Source: an uncultured Desulfarculaceae bacterium
GTDB taxonomy: Bacteria; Desulfobacterota; Desulfarculia; Desulfarculales; Desulfarculaceae
Direction: 5' to 3'
Length of the DNA: 34,662 nucleotides
Assembly (NCBI GenBank): GCA_937908275.1
Contig: CALERA010000403.1
Coordinates: forward strand, 1-34,662
Below the pieces are notes generated by a model. It was not told the DNA's origin, made no database searches, and worked only from the letters and a program-made list of their open reading frames with translations. A program made the translations under genes and the position numbers. Below are positions 1-9,062 of the stretch, piece by piece. How positions within the stretch are numbered: position 1 is the stretch's first letter; each line of letters begins with the position of its first letter.

Positions 1-2595
1 CGCGACGTCGGCCACCTGGGCCGCGTTGATGCCCAACCGGGCGGCCGTGTCGAGCATCCGTGCCAGGTCGGTCTTGTCATGGCAGTCCGGCGCCGGAAAA
101 TGCAGCGAGACCCGGGGCGTGTCCCGTCCGGCCAGGGTCCGGCTGATGGCCGAGAACACGGAAAGACCGTTCGGCCAGCGGTGGTGGAGCCGCTTGACCA
201 GGGCGTTGAGCTGGTCGCGCAGGCTTTCCAGGCGCGCGCATTCCTGTTGCCAGCTCGCCAGGTCGTGCCCGGCCCTGGCCTCCCAGGAGGCGGCGAGCTG
301 CTTGAGCACGTCGAGCTTGTTGGCCTTGTGGGAGTGGAGCTCCAGGCAGAATTCGCCCAGGCCCACCGCCCTGAGCCGGCGGTAGACCACCTCCAGGGCG
401 GCGGTCTTCTCGGCCACGAAAAGCACCGTCTTACCCTTGGCCAGGCATTGGGCAATGAGGTTGGCGATGGTCTGGCTCTTGCCAGTGCCGGGCGGTCCCA
501 CCAATACGAAATCCTGGCCGTTGGCTGCCGCCATGATCGCCGATAGCTGGGAGGAGTCGGCCGGGAGGGGGCAATAAGTGTCTGCCGGATTCAGGACCGT
601 GTCTAGCTGCTGGGGGGCCACGAAGCCAGACCGGTTGCCGTAGGCCTGGTTGGGCGTATCGATGAGGTGACGCACCACCGGGTTCTCCTTGAGCTGGTCG
701 GTGCGGTCCACCAGGTCCTTCCACATGAGGTACTTGGCGAAACTGAACTGGCCCAGGCTGACCTCCTCGGCCAGCTCCCAACCGGCCAGGTCCTTGATAG
801 CGGTGGCCACCGTGCGCCAGATGCCGGCCACGTCCAAACCGGAGTCATCACGGGACAGCTCGCCTTCCAGGGACGGCATGGTCAAGCGGAAGTCCTGGCG
901 CAGCATCTCCAGCAGGGTCAAGTTGAAGCGGGGCTCGTCTTCGTGCAGCACCAGGGAAAAACCGCCGCGCACGCTTTGGCGGTCCAGGCGCACAGGCACC
1001 AGGATCAAGGGCGCCCTGAGACGGCGCTCGTCCTTGCCGGCCTGGGTCCAGACCAGGAAGCCCAGCACCAGGAACAGGGTGTTGGCGCCGCCTTCCTGCA
1101 AGGAAAGCCGGGCCGCGCGGAAGAGCTCCACCAGCCGGCGATCCATCTCGTCTTCGGACAGCTTGGTAAATAGCTCACCTTTGGCCAAGGCGTCCAAGGC
1201 GTGCTCGCGTCCGACTTCTTCGCGGTGGCGGGCCTGGTGGATGCTCTGATCGCGAGGGTCACCGCCTTGCATCAGGCGCAAGCCGGGCTTCAGTTTGAGG
1301 CGTTTTCCGTCGGCCAGCAGGTCCTCCAGGCGGCCCGGGTCCGGTGCGATCAGCTCCACCACCCGCCGGCTGGCGCGGAAGTTGAGCAGGTTATTGCGTA
1401 AGGAGAGATCAAGTAGCTTGCGTTGCCAACGGTCCAGGCGGTCCTGGGGACGGGTCGGTTTCTGGGGCTGGTCCTGGGTCTCCACCTCCACCAGGTCCGG
1501 GGCCTCGTCCAGGTCCAGGAATTCCTCGGGCTCTGGAGCCGTTGCCGGGGCGGCCTCCACCCGGGCCAAACTTTCCTCGCTGGCCAGGGGCCGGATGCGC
1601 TCCATCCGGGCGCGCGCGATGTCCAGGGTCATTTGGAAGGCGCGGGGCTCCTCCTCGGAAACCTGGCGGGCACCCACTTGGCAGGACCACTTGAACTTGG
1701 CCGGCTCCTGCTGCCCCCGCAAGGCGAGCGTGGGCTCAAAGAGCAAGATTTCCTGAAGCTGGATCCGCTTGCGCAGGGCGCTCACGTCGTCGATAGCGGT
1801 GGTAGCGAACACCTCTGGCACCAGCCAGGCGCCGGCAAAGGCGTGGCCGTCCAGGAAGACCAGCAAAGGGTGGAGCTGGCACTGCTCCAGGCAGGAGGCG
1901 AACAAAAAGCTCAAGTCCAGGCAGGTGGCCAGGCCGTTCTGGATGATTTGCTCCGGGGATCGCACCTTCTGGCCATTCTGCTCGAACCCGGCCGGCGGCA
2001 GGGAGTAGTCCAAACCCAGGGAGCAGACCGCCCCCCAGATGGCCGCCATGATCTCCCAAGCCCGCTGCTTGCCCCCGGTGCGGTAGCCCTCCAGGGCCGG
2101 CTCCTTGCCGTGCTTGCGCAGCAGTTCGGCCGCCTGCTTGAGCACCCGGTCCACGGCCGGGTCGTTGGGTCGCACGAAGGCCGCGGCCAGCTCGGGAAAT
2201 TGCCCCAGGCCGCCCCATTGGTTGCGGGCCAGCAGCTCCACCGGCCGCTCCAGGCGGCAGAGGACCCTGTCGCCGCGCTGGACTGCGAGGCGCACCTCAC
2301 CCTTCTCAGCCTCGGTCAGCCGGCTTAACTGGCCGCCATCCAGGCTCAGGTCCAAGTCGGTGATGCTGTAGCGCTGCTCCGGGCTCAGTCGGCTGAGCCG
2401 CCAGACACGGGGCCGGAAAAACGCCGGCTCCGAGTCCAGGCTGAGCGTCAGTTCTTCCCAGGTGTCCTGGCCGTTGTTCACCACGGCCAGTTCACGCAGC
2501 ACCGGCACCGAGTTTTGGTGTAGGGCGAAAGAGACCTTGGGCGCAAAAGCCAAGTCGATGGACAGACTGGTGTCCGTGGTGCAGGCGGATTCCAT
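1..2595 (-). CDS. DUF4011-type SF1 helicase, N-terminal 865 residues (gene runs off the window)
   Basis: The frame is open without a stop from the ATG at 2595 to the window edge. The ATG is preceded by GGGGGGAAG, a good ribosome-binding site. Three parts are visible. Around residues 215-255 is a transglutaminase-like segment with Cys225 (GLATCLDLSFLF) and His251 (LDGHAF). Residues 388-408 carry the DUF4011 signature (KLLDLSLRNNLLNFR). Residues 700-707 are a Walker A motif (GPPGTGKS) opening a superfamily 1 helicase core. Proteins of this family are usually well over 1,500 residues; the remaining helicase motifs and any C-terminal nuclease (for example Vsr-like, as in the Hhe defence protein) would lie beyond position 1. 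Its third codon positions are visibly less GC-rich than in the neighbouring housekeeping genes, and it sits just past a tRNA 3' end, which suggests acquisition by transfer. A defence role is inferred from family and context only. Confidence 0.88.
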   Translation of the reverse strand, partial: MESACTTDTSLSIDLAFAPKVSFALHQNSVPVLRELAVVNNGQDTWEELTLSLDSEPAFFRPRVWRLSRLSPEQRYSITDLDLSLDGGQLSRLTEAEKGEVRLAVQRGDRVLCRLERPVELLARNQWGGLGQFPELAAAFVRPNDPAVDRVLKQAAELLRKHGKEPALEGYRTGGKQRAWEIMAAIWGAVCSLGLDYSLPPAGFEQNGQKVRSPEQIIQNGLATCLDLSFLFASCLEQCQLHPLLVFLDGHAFAGAWLVPEVFATTAIDDVSALRKRIQLQEILLFEPTLALRGQQEPAKFKWSCQVGARQVSEEEPRAFQMTLDIARARMERIRPLASEESLARVEAAPATAPEPEEFLDLDEAPDLVEVETQDQPQKPTRPQDRLDRWQRKLLDLSLRNNLLNFRASRRVVELIAPDPGRLEDLLADGKRLKLKPGLRLMQGGDPRDQSIHQARHREEVGREHALDALAKGELFTKLSEDEMDRRLVELFRAARLSLQEGGANTLFLVLGFLVWTQAGKDERRLRAPLILVPVRLDRQSVRGGFSLVLHEDEPRFNLTLLEMLRQDFRLTMPSLEGELSRDDSGLDVAGIWRTVATAIKDLAGWELAEEVSLGQFSFAKYLMWKDLVDRTDQLKENPVVRHLIDTPNQAYGNRSGFVAPQQLDTVLNPADTYCPLPADSSQLSAIMAAANGQDFVLVGPPGTGKSQTIANLIAQCLAKGKTVLFVAEKTAALEVVYRRLRAVGLGEFCLELHSHKANKLDVLKQLAASWEARAGHDLASWQQECARLESLRDQLNALVKRLHHRWPNGLSVFSAISRTLAGRDTPRVSLHFPAPDCHDKTDLARMLDTAARLGINAAQVADVA

Positions 2596-2642
2596 TTGTA
2601 CTTCCCCCCGGGGCGGCAAAGGCAGGCAGGCGACAGGCGATT

Positions 2643-2671
2643 ATCCTAACATCCGCGATGCTCGGTCACAA
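2643..2671 (-). promoter_or_regulatory. Probable sigma-70 promoter of the DUF4011 helicase gene
   Basis: On the minus strand TTGTGA (2666-2671) is followed after 17 bases by TAGGAT (2643-2648), about 50 bases upstream of the start codon. The match is moderate; no start-site data are available. Confidence 0.45.
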
Positions 2672-2830
2672 TGGCTGGATTTGTTTTGCTGCACGGCTTA
2701 CAGCGGGCTTTTCAGGTATGACTTAGCGAGGCTCAGGTGAGGCTTGGCCTTTCATCTAGGTTGATGCTTGGCCAGAAGCACCATCCTTAAAGTTTAAACC
2801 GTTGACGATCTGTTGACGATCGATATTGGG
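2672..2830. other. AT-richer junction between helicase gene and tRNA-Val, with short direct repeat
   Basis: No gene is visible here. The stretch is clearly richer in A and T than the surrounding sequence. It holds a 10-base tandem repeat GTTGACGATC at 2801-2810 and 2812-2821, and a GTTTAAAC palindrome just before it. Its place immediately beyond the tRNA 3' end fits an island junction, but I see no second copy of the tRNA 3' end in the window, so no attachment site can be claimed. Confidence 0.4.
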
Positions 2831-2868
2831 CCAAAACAGAAGGCCCCCGGGATTCACCCGAGGGCCTT
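2831..2868 (-). terminator. Terminator of the tRNA-Val transcript
   Basis: The arms 2840-2851 and 2857-2868 form a 12-bp stem with one G-T pair and a 5-base loop. On the minus strand the stem is followed by CTGTTTTGG, a short U tract. It lies about 20 bases beyond the tRNA 3' end. Confidence 0.7.
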
Positions 2869-2888
2869 AACTGCCTGGAAACATTTGG

Positions 2889-2963
2889 TGGTAGGGCGGA
2901 GGGGATTTGAACCCCTGACTTCCACCGTGTGAGGATGGCACTCTCCCGCTGAGTTACCGCCCT
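2889..2963 (-). tRNA. tRNA-Val (anticodon CAC)
   Basis: The minus strand folds as a full cloverleaf: acceptor AGGGCGG/CCGCCCT, D stem ACTC/GAGT, anticodon stem CCATC/GGTGG with loop CTCACAC, T stem AGGGG/CCCCT with loop TTCAAAT. The loop gives anticodon CAC, reading GTG valine codons. The CCA end is encoded (TGG on the plus strand at 2889-2891). Its 5' base lies inside the stop codon of rluB, so the tRNA is probably cut from a transcript that starts in or before rluB. Its 3' end faces the foreign-looking helicase gene. Confidence 0.96.
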
Positions 2964-3996
2964 ATGATCGCTTGCGTGTGCGGCCCGAGGGTTTGGGCGT
3001 CTGGCCGCGCCGGTCGTCCCGGCCGCCCCGCCTGCCCCGTCCAACCTGGTCCCCGCGGCCCTGGCGGCCGTCCTGCTCCGGTTGTCCGTCCTGGCCCCTG
3101 CGGTCCCGTGGTCCGGTCCGACCGTCCCGGCCCCAAGGTCCCGAGCGCTCGTCCCGGTCCCTCTGGCCGCCTCGCTCGTCCCTGGCCGCCCTTTGGCTGC
3201 CATCCGTCCGGGAACCCGTGGCGCGCGGAGATTTTTTTACACCAAGGCTGGCTGGTTTGCAACCGGAGATTAGGCCCGCCGCTTGTTTGAGCGCCTCGAT
3301 CTCGCCGGGGTGCAGCCGCCGCGCCGCGCCGGCCGGCAGGTCGCCCAGGTGCAGCGGCCCCATGGCCACCCGCAGCAGGCGCTGCACCGGGTGCCCCACC
3401 GCCTCGCACATCAGGCGGATCTCGCGCTTGCGCCCCTCGTTGATGATCAGGGCCAGCTTGCTGCGCAGTTCGGTGCCACCCTTGAAGTGGACCCGGGCCG
3501 GGGCCGTGCGCCGGCCCTCGATGACCACGCCCTCGCGCAATTGCTGGATGGCCATGGCCGAGGGCCGGCCCGCCACCCAGACCCGGTAGAGCTTGGGCAC
3601 CCCGAAGCGGGGGTGCAGCAGGCGGTGGGCCAGTTCGCCGTCGTTGGTCAGCAGGACCAAGCCTTCGGAATCATAATCCAAACGCCCGACCGGATACAGG
3701 CGGCCCTGCACCTCGGGCGGCAGGAGGTCCACCACCCGACGGCGGCCCTGGGGGTCCTTGACGGTGCTGACGAACCCGGTGGGCTTGTACACCAGCCAAT
3801 AGTCCTTGGTCTCGGGTCCGGGCAGGGGTTGGCCGTCCACGGTGATCTTCTGCGTCCCGGGGTCGGCCTTGCTGCCCAGTTCGCACACCACCACCCCGTC
3901 CACCGCCACCCGGCCGGAGGTGATCATTTCCTCGGCCGCGCGGCGGCTGGCCACCCCGGCCTGGGCCAGGATCTTCTGCAGGCGTTCGACTGACAT
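2962..3996 (-). CDS. rluB: 23S rRNA pseudouridine synthase, RluB/RsuA family
   Basis: The protein converts a uridine of 23S rRNA to pseudouridine (U2605 in E. coli for RluB). It begins with an S4 RNA-binding domain (ERLQKILAQAGVASRR) and then has the catalytic domain with the family motif GRLDYDSEGL, whose first Asp (residue 107 from the ATG) is the expected nucleophile. From about residue 235 to the end is a low-complexity tail rich in Gly, Arg and Asp, as seen in several RluB proteins and probably an unstructured RNA-binding extension. I start it at the ATG at 3996 (MSVERLQ); a TTG at 4005 is in frame but neither has a strong ribosome-binding site. Its TAG stop (2962-2964) overlaps the first two bases of tRNA-Val. 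It follows scpB, a common deltaproteobacterial order. Confidence 0.93.
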   Translation of the reverse strand: MSVERLQKILAQAGVASRRAAEEMITSGRVAVDGVVVCELGSKADPGTQKITVDGQPLPGPETKDYWLVYKPTGFVSTVKDPQGRRRVVDLLPPEVQGRLYPVGRLDYDSEGLVLLTNDGELAHRLLHPRFGVPKLYRVWVAGRPSAMAIQQLREGVVIEGRRTAPARVHFKGGTELRSKLALIINEGRKREIRLMCEAVGHPVQRLLRVAMGPLHLGDLPAGAARRLHPGEIEALKQAAGLISGCKPASLGVKKSPRATGSRTDGSQRAARDERGGQRDRDERSGPWGRDGRTGPRDRRGQDGQPEQDGRQGRGDQVGRGRRGGRDDRRGQTPKPSGRTRKRS

Positions 3997-4067
3997 CAGC
4001 GGCAATCTGGCGCAGGGATGCGAGAGTCCCCAAACGGCTCCCCGGCTCCCCCGCCTAAAAGGGCATG

Positions 4068-4901
<834 letters not shown>

Positions 4902-4904
4902 GGC

Positions 4905-5687
4905 TCAAGCCTCCTCGGATTCGCCCTCGTCGCTCAGCGGGGTGAAATAGATGCGCAACGGCCCCCAATCCACCCCCTGGCCTCCGGCCTCGCCGGGCCG
5001 CTCCTGATACAGCCGGATCAGGCCCAGGCGGGCCAGCTCCAGGACGGCCAGGAAGCTTACCACCAGATCGGCCCGGCTGCGGTCGGAGATGAAGCACTCC
5101 TCGAAGGTCAGGGTCTGCCTGGCGCGCAGCAGCTCCAGCAGTTGGCCGATGCGCTGGTCCAGCGAGATTTGGGCCGCCGGCAGGTTGAAGCTGGAGACGT
5201 CGTCGCGCCGGGTGCGCAGCAGGCGGCCAAAGGCCTCGATCAGCTCGAAGACCCCGGCCTGGATCATCTCCGGTTGGCTGGCCACGGCCTGGAGCACCTC
5301 CTGGCGGCCGGCCCCCCGGGCGAAGACGTCGCGGTCCAGCCAGGGCCGGGCGTTGAGGGCCTCCGCCGCCTGCCTGAGCTTCTGGTGCTCCATCAACTGG
5401 GCCACCAGGGGCGAGCGGGGATCGTCGTCCTCGCTGTCCAGCCCCGCCCCGGCCCCATGGCTGGGCAGCAGGGTGCGGCTCTTGATGTGGGTCAGGGTGG
5501 CGGCCATGACCAGGAACTCCCCGGCCAGGCTGATGTTGAACTCGCGCATCAGGTCCAGGTAGTCCAGGTATTGGCGGGTGATCAGGGCGATGGGGATGTC
5601 GTAGATGTCCACCTCGTTCTTGCGGATCAGGTGCAAGAGCAGGTCCAGGGGGCCCTCGAAGATTTCCAGCTTGACCGGGACGTCCAT
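4905..5687 (-). CDS. scpA: Segregation and condensation protein ScpA (kleisin)
   Basis: ScpA is the kleisin bridge of the SMC-ScpAB complex. The N-terminus shows the hallmark VKLEIFEGPLDLLLHLI and then EVDIYDIPIALITRQYLDYL, which bind the SMC neck; the C-terminal winged helix (SFLAVLELARLGLIRLYQ) binds the SMC head. At about 260 residues it is of normal size. I chose the ATG at 5687 because AGGCGG lies six bases before it; a GTG at 5693 is in frame and possible. The gene follows the M50 protease stop (5698) closely and precedes scpB by three bases, so it is part of one minus-strand operon. Confidence 0.96.
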   Translation of the reverse strand: MDVPVKLEIFEGPLDLLLHLIRKNEVDIYDIPIALITRQYLDYLDLMREFNISLAGEFLVMAATLTHIKSRTLLPSHGAGAGLDSEDDDPRSPLVAQLMEHQKLRQAAEALNARPWLDRDVFARGAGRQEVLQAVASQPEMIQAGVFELIEAFGRLLRTRRDDVSSFNLPAAQISLDQRIGQLLELLRARQTLTFEECFISDRSRADLVVSFLAVLELARLGLIRLYQERPGEAGGQGVDWGPLRIYFTPLSDEGESEEA

Positions 5688-5697
5688 CTTCACCCGC

Positions 5698-6375
5698 CTA
5701 AAGCATGGGCAGCAGCCAGGCCATCAGGGCCCGGGCCGGGGTGATCACCAGCCAGGCGATGACATCCGGGAAGCCGTGGACCACCTGGGGCAGGAAGATC
5801 AGGGCCAACAGGATGGCGAAGCCATAGCGCGAAAAGGCATGATAGCTGGCCGCGGCCCGGGGGGGCAACAGGCCGGTGACGATGCCCGAGCCGTCCAGGG
5901 GCGGCAGGGGCAGCAGGTTGAAAAAGGCCAGGATGGTGTTGACCTGCACCCCGAAGACAAAGAGTTGCCCGAGGTAGAACATGAACAGGCCCGCCCCGCT
6001 GAAGGCCCCCAGGCGGATCAGCAGGTTCAGCACCAGGGCCAGGATCACGGCGCAGGCCAGGTTCACCACCGGACCGCTGGCCGAGATCAGGGCCAGGTCG
6101 CGGCGGGGGTTGCCCAGGTTGCGCCAGTCCACCGGCACCGGCTTGGCCCAGCCGATGCCCGAGCCGAACCAGGCGGTGACGAAAAAGACCAGGGTGCCGG
6201 CCGGGTCCAGATGGCGCAGGGGATTCAGGGAGATGCGCCCGGCGAACCGGGCGGTCTGGTCCCCGCAGCGGCTGGCCACCCAGGCGTGGGCCGCCTCGTG
6301 CACGGTCAGGGCCATGAGGATCGGCGGGGCCAGCAGCACCAGCTTCAGGGCGGTGGTCACCAGGAAATCGAGCAC
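5698..6375 (-). CDS. Site-2 protease family membrane metalloprotease (M50)
   Basis: The 225-residue protein is a polytopic intramembrane zinc protease of the short S2P type (YwhC-like), without a PDZ domain. HEAAH at residues 26-30 supplies two zinc ligands and the catalytic Glu, and NLLPLPPLDGSG has the third ligand, Asp161. Several hydrophobic segments cover most of the chain. The GTG start at 6375 shares its G with the TAG stop of the upstream gene (ATAGTG), and CTGGAG precedes it, so translation is coupled. Its substrate cannot be told from the sequence. The gene sits between the nucleotidyltransferase fusion and scpA, a recurrent arrangement. It is distinct from the second M50 protease in this window, RseP at 22534. 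Confidence 0.93.
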   Translation of the reverse strand: MLDFLVTTALKLVLLAPPILMALTVHEAAHAWVASRCGDQTARFAGRISLNPLRHLDPAGTLVFFVTAWFGSGIGWAKPVPVDWRNLGNPRRDLALISASGPVVNLACAVILALVLNLLIRLGAFSGAGLFMFYLGQLFVFGVQVNTILAFFNLLPLPPLDGSGIVTGLLPPRAAASYHAFSRYGFAILLALIFLPQVVHGFPDVIAWLVITPARALMAWLLPML

Positions 6376-9047
6376 TATTTTTTCTCCAGCAGGTGGCGGA
6401 ACTCCTGGCGCACCAGGCGCTCCTCCCCTTCGCGGTCGGCCACCTCGCCGTCCAGGCGGGCGGCCAGCAGGCGGTCCAGGATGGTGCGGAAGACCGGACC
6501 GGGCGTCAGCCCCATTTCCTTCAGGTCCTGGCCGGTCAGTTCGGTGCGAACCTGGCGCAGGCTGGTCAGGTACTTGCTGACCGCCTTCTTGGCCTGCTCC
6601 AGCCCGGCCTTGGCCATGATCAGGAGCATGTACTCGGGCTTCAACGGCATCAGCAGGGCGTAGATGGCCGAGGCCGGGGTGGGGCCGCGCTGGAAACGGT
6701 TCAGGGCGTCCACCGCCTGCTGGCGCATGGTCAGGATTTCCTCGCTCAGGCGGGAGGGCAGGCTCAGGCGGGCGCAGACCGCGGCCATCTGCTCCGCGTC
6801 CAGGGGGTCGCACAGGGCCAACAGCCGCACCAGCCAGACCCGCACCGGCCGGTCCAGGAACGAGAGCCGGTGCCAGGCCAGGGCCTCGTCCATGGCCTCC
6901 AGCAGGGCCACGTCCTTGGGCTCCAGGCGCAGGTGGGGGCTCAGGGTGTACAGGAGCTTCAGGTCCCTGAGCCGCAGCAGGCAGTCCAGGGCCCGCTCCT
7001 CCTCCAGCAGTTGGGTCAGCTCGCCCATCAGGCGCTTGCCGCTCAGGCGCTGGAACACGTCTATCTTGATGGCGTTCTTGATCAGGCTCTCGGTGAGCTT
7101 GCCGATGCGGAAGCCGAAGCGCTGTTCGAAGCGCACCGCGCGGAAGACCCGGGTGGGGTCCTCCACGAAGGACAGGTTGTGCAGGGCGCGCACCGCCTTT
7201 TCCTTCAGGTCGCGGCTGGCGTCGAAGAAATCGATCAGCACCCCGAAGCTCGGGGCGTTGAGCTTGACCGCCAGGGTGTTGATGGTGAAGTCGCGGCGGT
7301 AGAGGTCCAGTTTGATGGAGCTCATCTCCACCACCGGCAGGGCCGCCGGGGACTGATAGTACTCAAGGCGGGCGGTGGCCACGTCGATGATCTGGCCGTC
7401 GTCGAAGATGATCTTGGCGGTGTTGAACTTCTTGTGGGTGCGCACCCGGGCGTCATTGCGGGACTGGGCGAAGGTCTTGGCGAAGAGCACCCCGTCGCCC
7501 TCCACCACGATGTCCAGGTCCAGGTTCTCGCGGCGCAGGAACAGGTCGCGCACGCTGCCGCCCACCAGGTAGACGCTGTAGGAGAGCTCGTCGGCCAGGC
7601 GGCCCAGCTCCTCCAGGATGTTCACCACCCGCCGGGGCAGGCGCTCGCGCATCAGGCTGACCACGTTCTTCTGGCGCGCGGCGCCGGCCCCCGGGGCCTC
7701 GGGTCCGCTCTCGGCGATGACCGGGTGCTCCATCAAGGTGTTCAAGAGGTCGGTGCGGGTGATGACCCCCACCAGGCGGCCGTCGTCCAGCACCGGCACC
7801 AGGCGTTGGCGGCGCTCCACCACCGCCTGCTCCACCTCGGCCAGGCTGGCCTCGGCCAGGATGGGCCGCACCCGCTGGTCCATGTATTCGCTGACCGGCA
7901 GGTGGTTGAGGCGGTGGTTGATGGCCCGCTCCACGGTCTGGCGGCTGATGATGCCCAGCACCGCCCCCTCGCTGACCACCGGCAGGACGTTGATGTTGTA
8001 GCGGGTCAGGGTCTCGTGGGCCTGGTCGATGCTGGTGGCCGGCTCCACGCTGATCACCGGGCTGGTCATCAGGTCCCGGGCGCTGCGGCTGGGGTTGACC
8101 ACCGCCTTCAGGGTGCTCATCAGGCGGGCGCGGGCCTCCACCAGGGTCAGGTCGCGCAGGGTGGCGCTGGCCGCGCTGGGGTGGCCGCCGCCGCCCAGGG
8201 CCTTGGCGATGACCCCCACGTCCACCTGGGCCAGGCGCGAGCGGGCCACCAGATAGATGCGGTCCTCCATCCGGGCCAGGGCCAGGATCGCGTCCAGGTT
8301 GTCCATGTCCATGAACTTGTGGACCAGCACCGCCATCTCGGGCACGTAGCGCTCGCGGCTGACCTCGCTGACCACCACCTCCACCCCGTTGACGATGTAC
8401 TTCTGGGCCGAGAGGATCAGGTCGTTCAGGAGCCCCACCTCCTCGGCGGTCAGCTCCCGGGTGATGAGCGAGGAGACCAGGTTGAGGTCGGCCCCCAGGG
8501 AGAGCAGCCAGCCGCCGGCGGCGAAGTCCTCCACCGTGGTGGAGGGGAAGGTGAAGCTGCCGGTGTCCTCGTAGATGCCCAGGGCCAGCACCGTGGCCTC
8601 GTCCTCGGTCAGCTCCACCCCCCGCTGGCGCAGGAACTGGCTGAGCACGGTGACGGTGGAGCCCAGGGGCTGGACCACCTGGTGCTGGGCCTTGACGTCG
8701 TTTTCGCTGTCCGGGTGGTGGTCGTAGGCGTGGATCTCCACCTCCGGATCCTCCACCAGTTCGGCCAGGGGGCCGATGCGGTCCTTCTGGCGGGTGTCCA
8801 CCAGGATCAGGCGCTTCACGCGCTCGAAGGGCACGTTGCGCACCTTGACGAAGTTGTAGAAATAGCAGACCGAATCCACGAAGAAGTTGCGCAGGTTACG
8901 CTCCTGGGCCCCGGGCAGCACCAGCAGGGCCTGGGGATAGAGCTTGGCCGCGGCCAGCATGCTGGCCAGGGCGTCGAAATCGGCGTTGACGTGGGTGGTG
9001 ATCACCTCCACGTCGCGGATCGGCGGTTGGCTATCGGCCTGGTTCAC
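6375..9047 (-). CDS. DHH phosphoesterase - CBS pair - tRNA nucleotidyltransferase fusion
   Basis: This 890-residue protein joins three modules. Residues 1-320 are a DHH/DHHA1 phosphoesterase (NADFDALAS at 21-29, DHH at 109-111, GGGGHPSAAS at 285-294). Residues 320-440 hold two CBS domains, which usually bind adenine nucleotides. Residues 460-890 are a class II nucleotidyltransferase of the CCA-adding/poly(A) polymerase family, with LVGGSVRDLFL (494-504) and the metal-binding Asp pair of LDLDIVVEGD (509-518). In bacteria with split CCA synthesis this fused form is associated with the A-adding activity (inference from family knowledge). The start is GTG at 9047, with only a weak ribosome-binding site. 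It is followed by the M50 protease with a one-base overlap. It may repair tRNA 3' ends; whether the DHH part removes nucleotides or cleaves a signal is unknown. Confidence 0.93.
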   Translation of the reverse strand: MNQADSQPPIRDVEVITTHVNADFDALASMLAAAKLYPQALLVLPGAQERNLRNFFVDSVCYFYNFVKVRNVPFERVKRLILVDTRQKDRIGPLAELVEDPEVEIHAYDHHPDSENDVKAQHQVVQPLGSTVTVLSQFLRQRGVELTEDEATVLALGIYEDTGSFTFPSTTVEDFAAGGWLLSLGADLNLVSSLITRELTAEEVGLLNDLILSAQKYIVNGVEVVVSEVSRERYVPEMAVLVHKFMDMDNLDAILALARMEDRIYLVARSRLAQVDVGVIAKALGGGGHPSAASATLRDLTLVEARARLMSTLKAVVNPSRSARDLMTSPVISVEPATSIDQAHETLTRYNINVLPVVSEGAVLGIISRQTVERAINHRLNHLPVSEYMDQRVRPILAEASLAEVEQAVVERRQRLVPVLDDGRLVGVITRTDLLNTLMEHPVIAESGPEAPGAGAARQKNVVSLMRERLPRRVVNILEELGRLADELSYSVYLVGGSVRDLFLRRENLDLDIVVEGDGVLFAKTFAQSRNDARVRTHKKFNTAKIIFDDGQIIDVATARLEYYQSPAALPVVEMSSIKLDLYRRDFTINTLAVKLNAPSFGVLIDFFDASRDLKEKAVRALHNLSFVEDPTRVFRAVRFEQRFGFRIGKLTESLIKNAIKIDVFQRLSGKRLMGELTQLLEEERALDCLLRLRDLKLLYTLSPHLRLEPKDVALLEAMDEALAWHRLSFLDRPVRVWLVRLLALCDPLDAEQMAAVCARLSLPSRLSEEILTMRQQAVDALNRFQRGPTPASAIYALLMPLKPEYMLLIMAKAGLEQAKKAVSKYLTSLRQVRTELTGQDLKEMGLTPGPVFRTILDRLLAARLDGEVADREGEERLVRQEFRHLLEKK

Positions 9048-9062
9048 GCGGGAACGCGCCTT

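Noticed and set aside
2787..3203. Minus-strand 138-residue frame across tRNA-Val and the rluB end
   Set aside because: It overlaps a complete tRNA and the rluB tail in another frame, with a Gly/Arg/Thr-rich composition typical of shadow frames.
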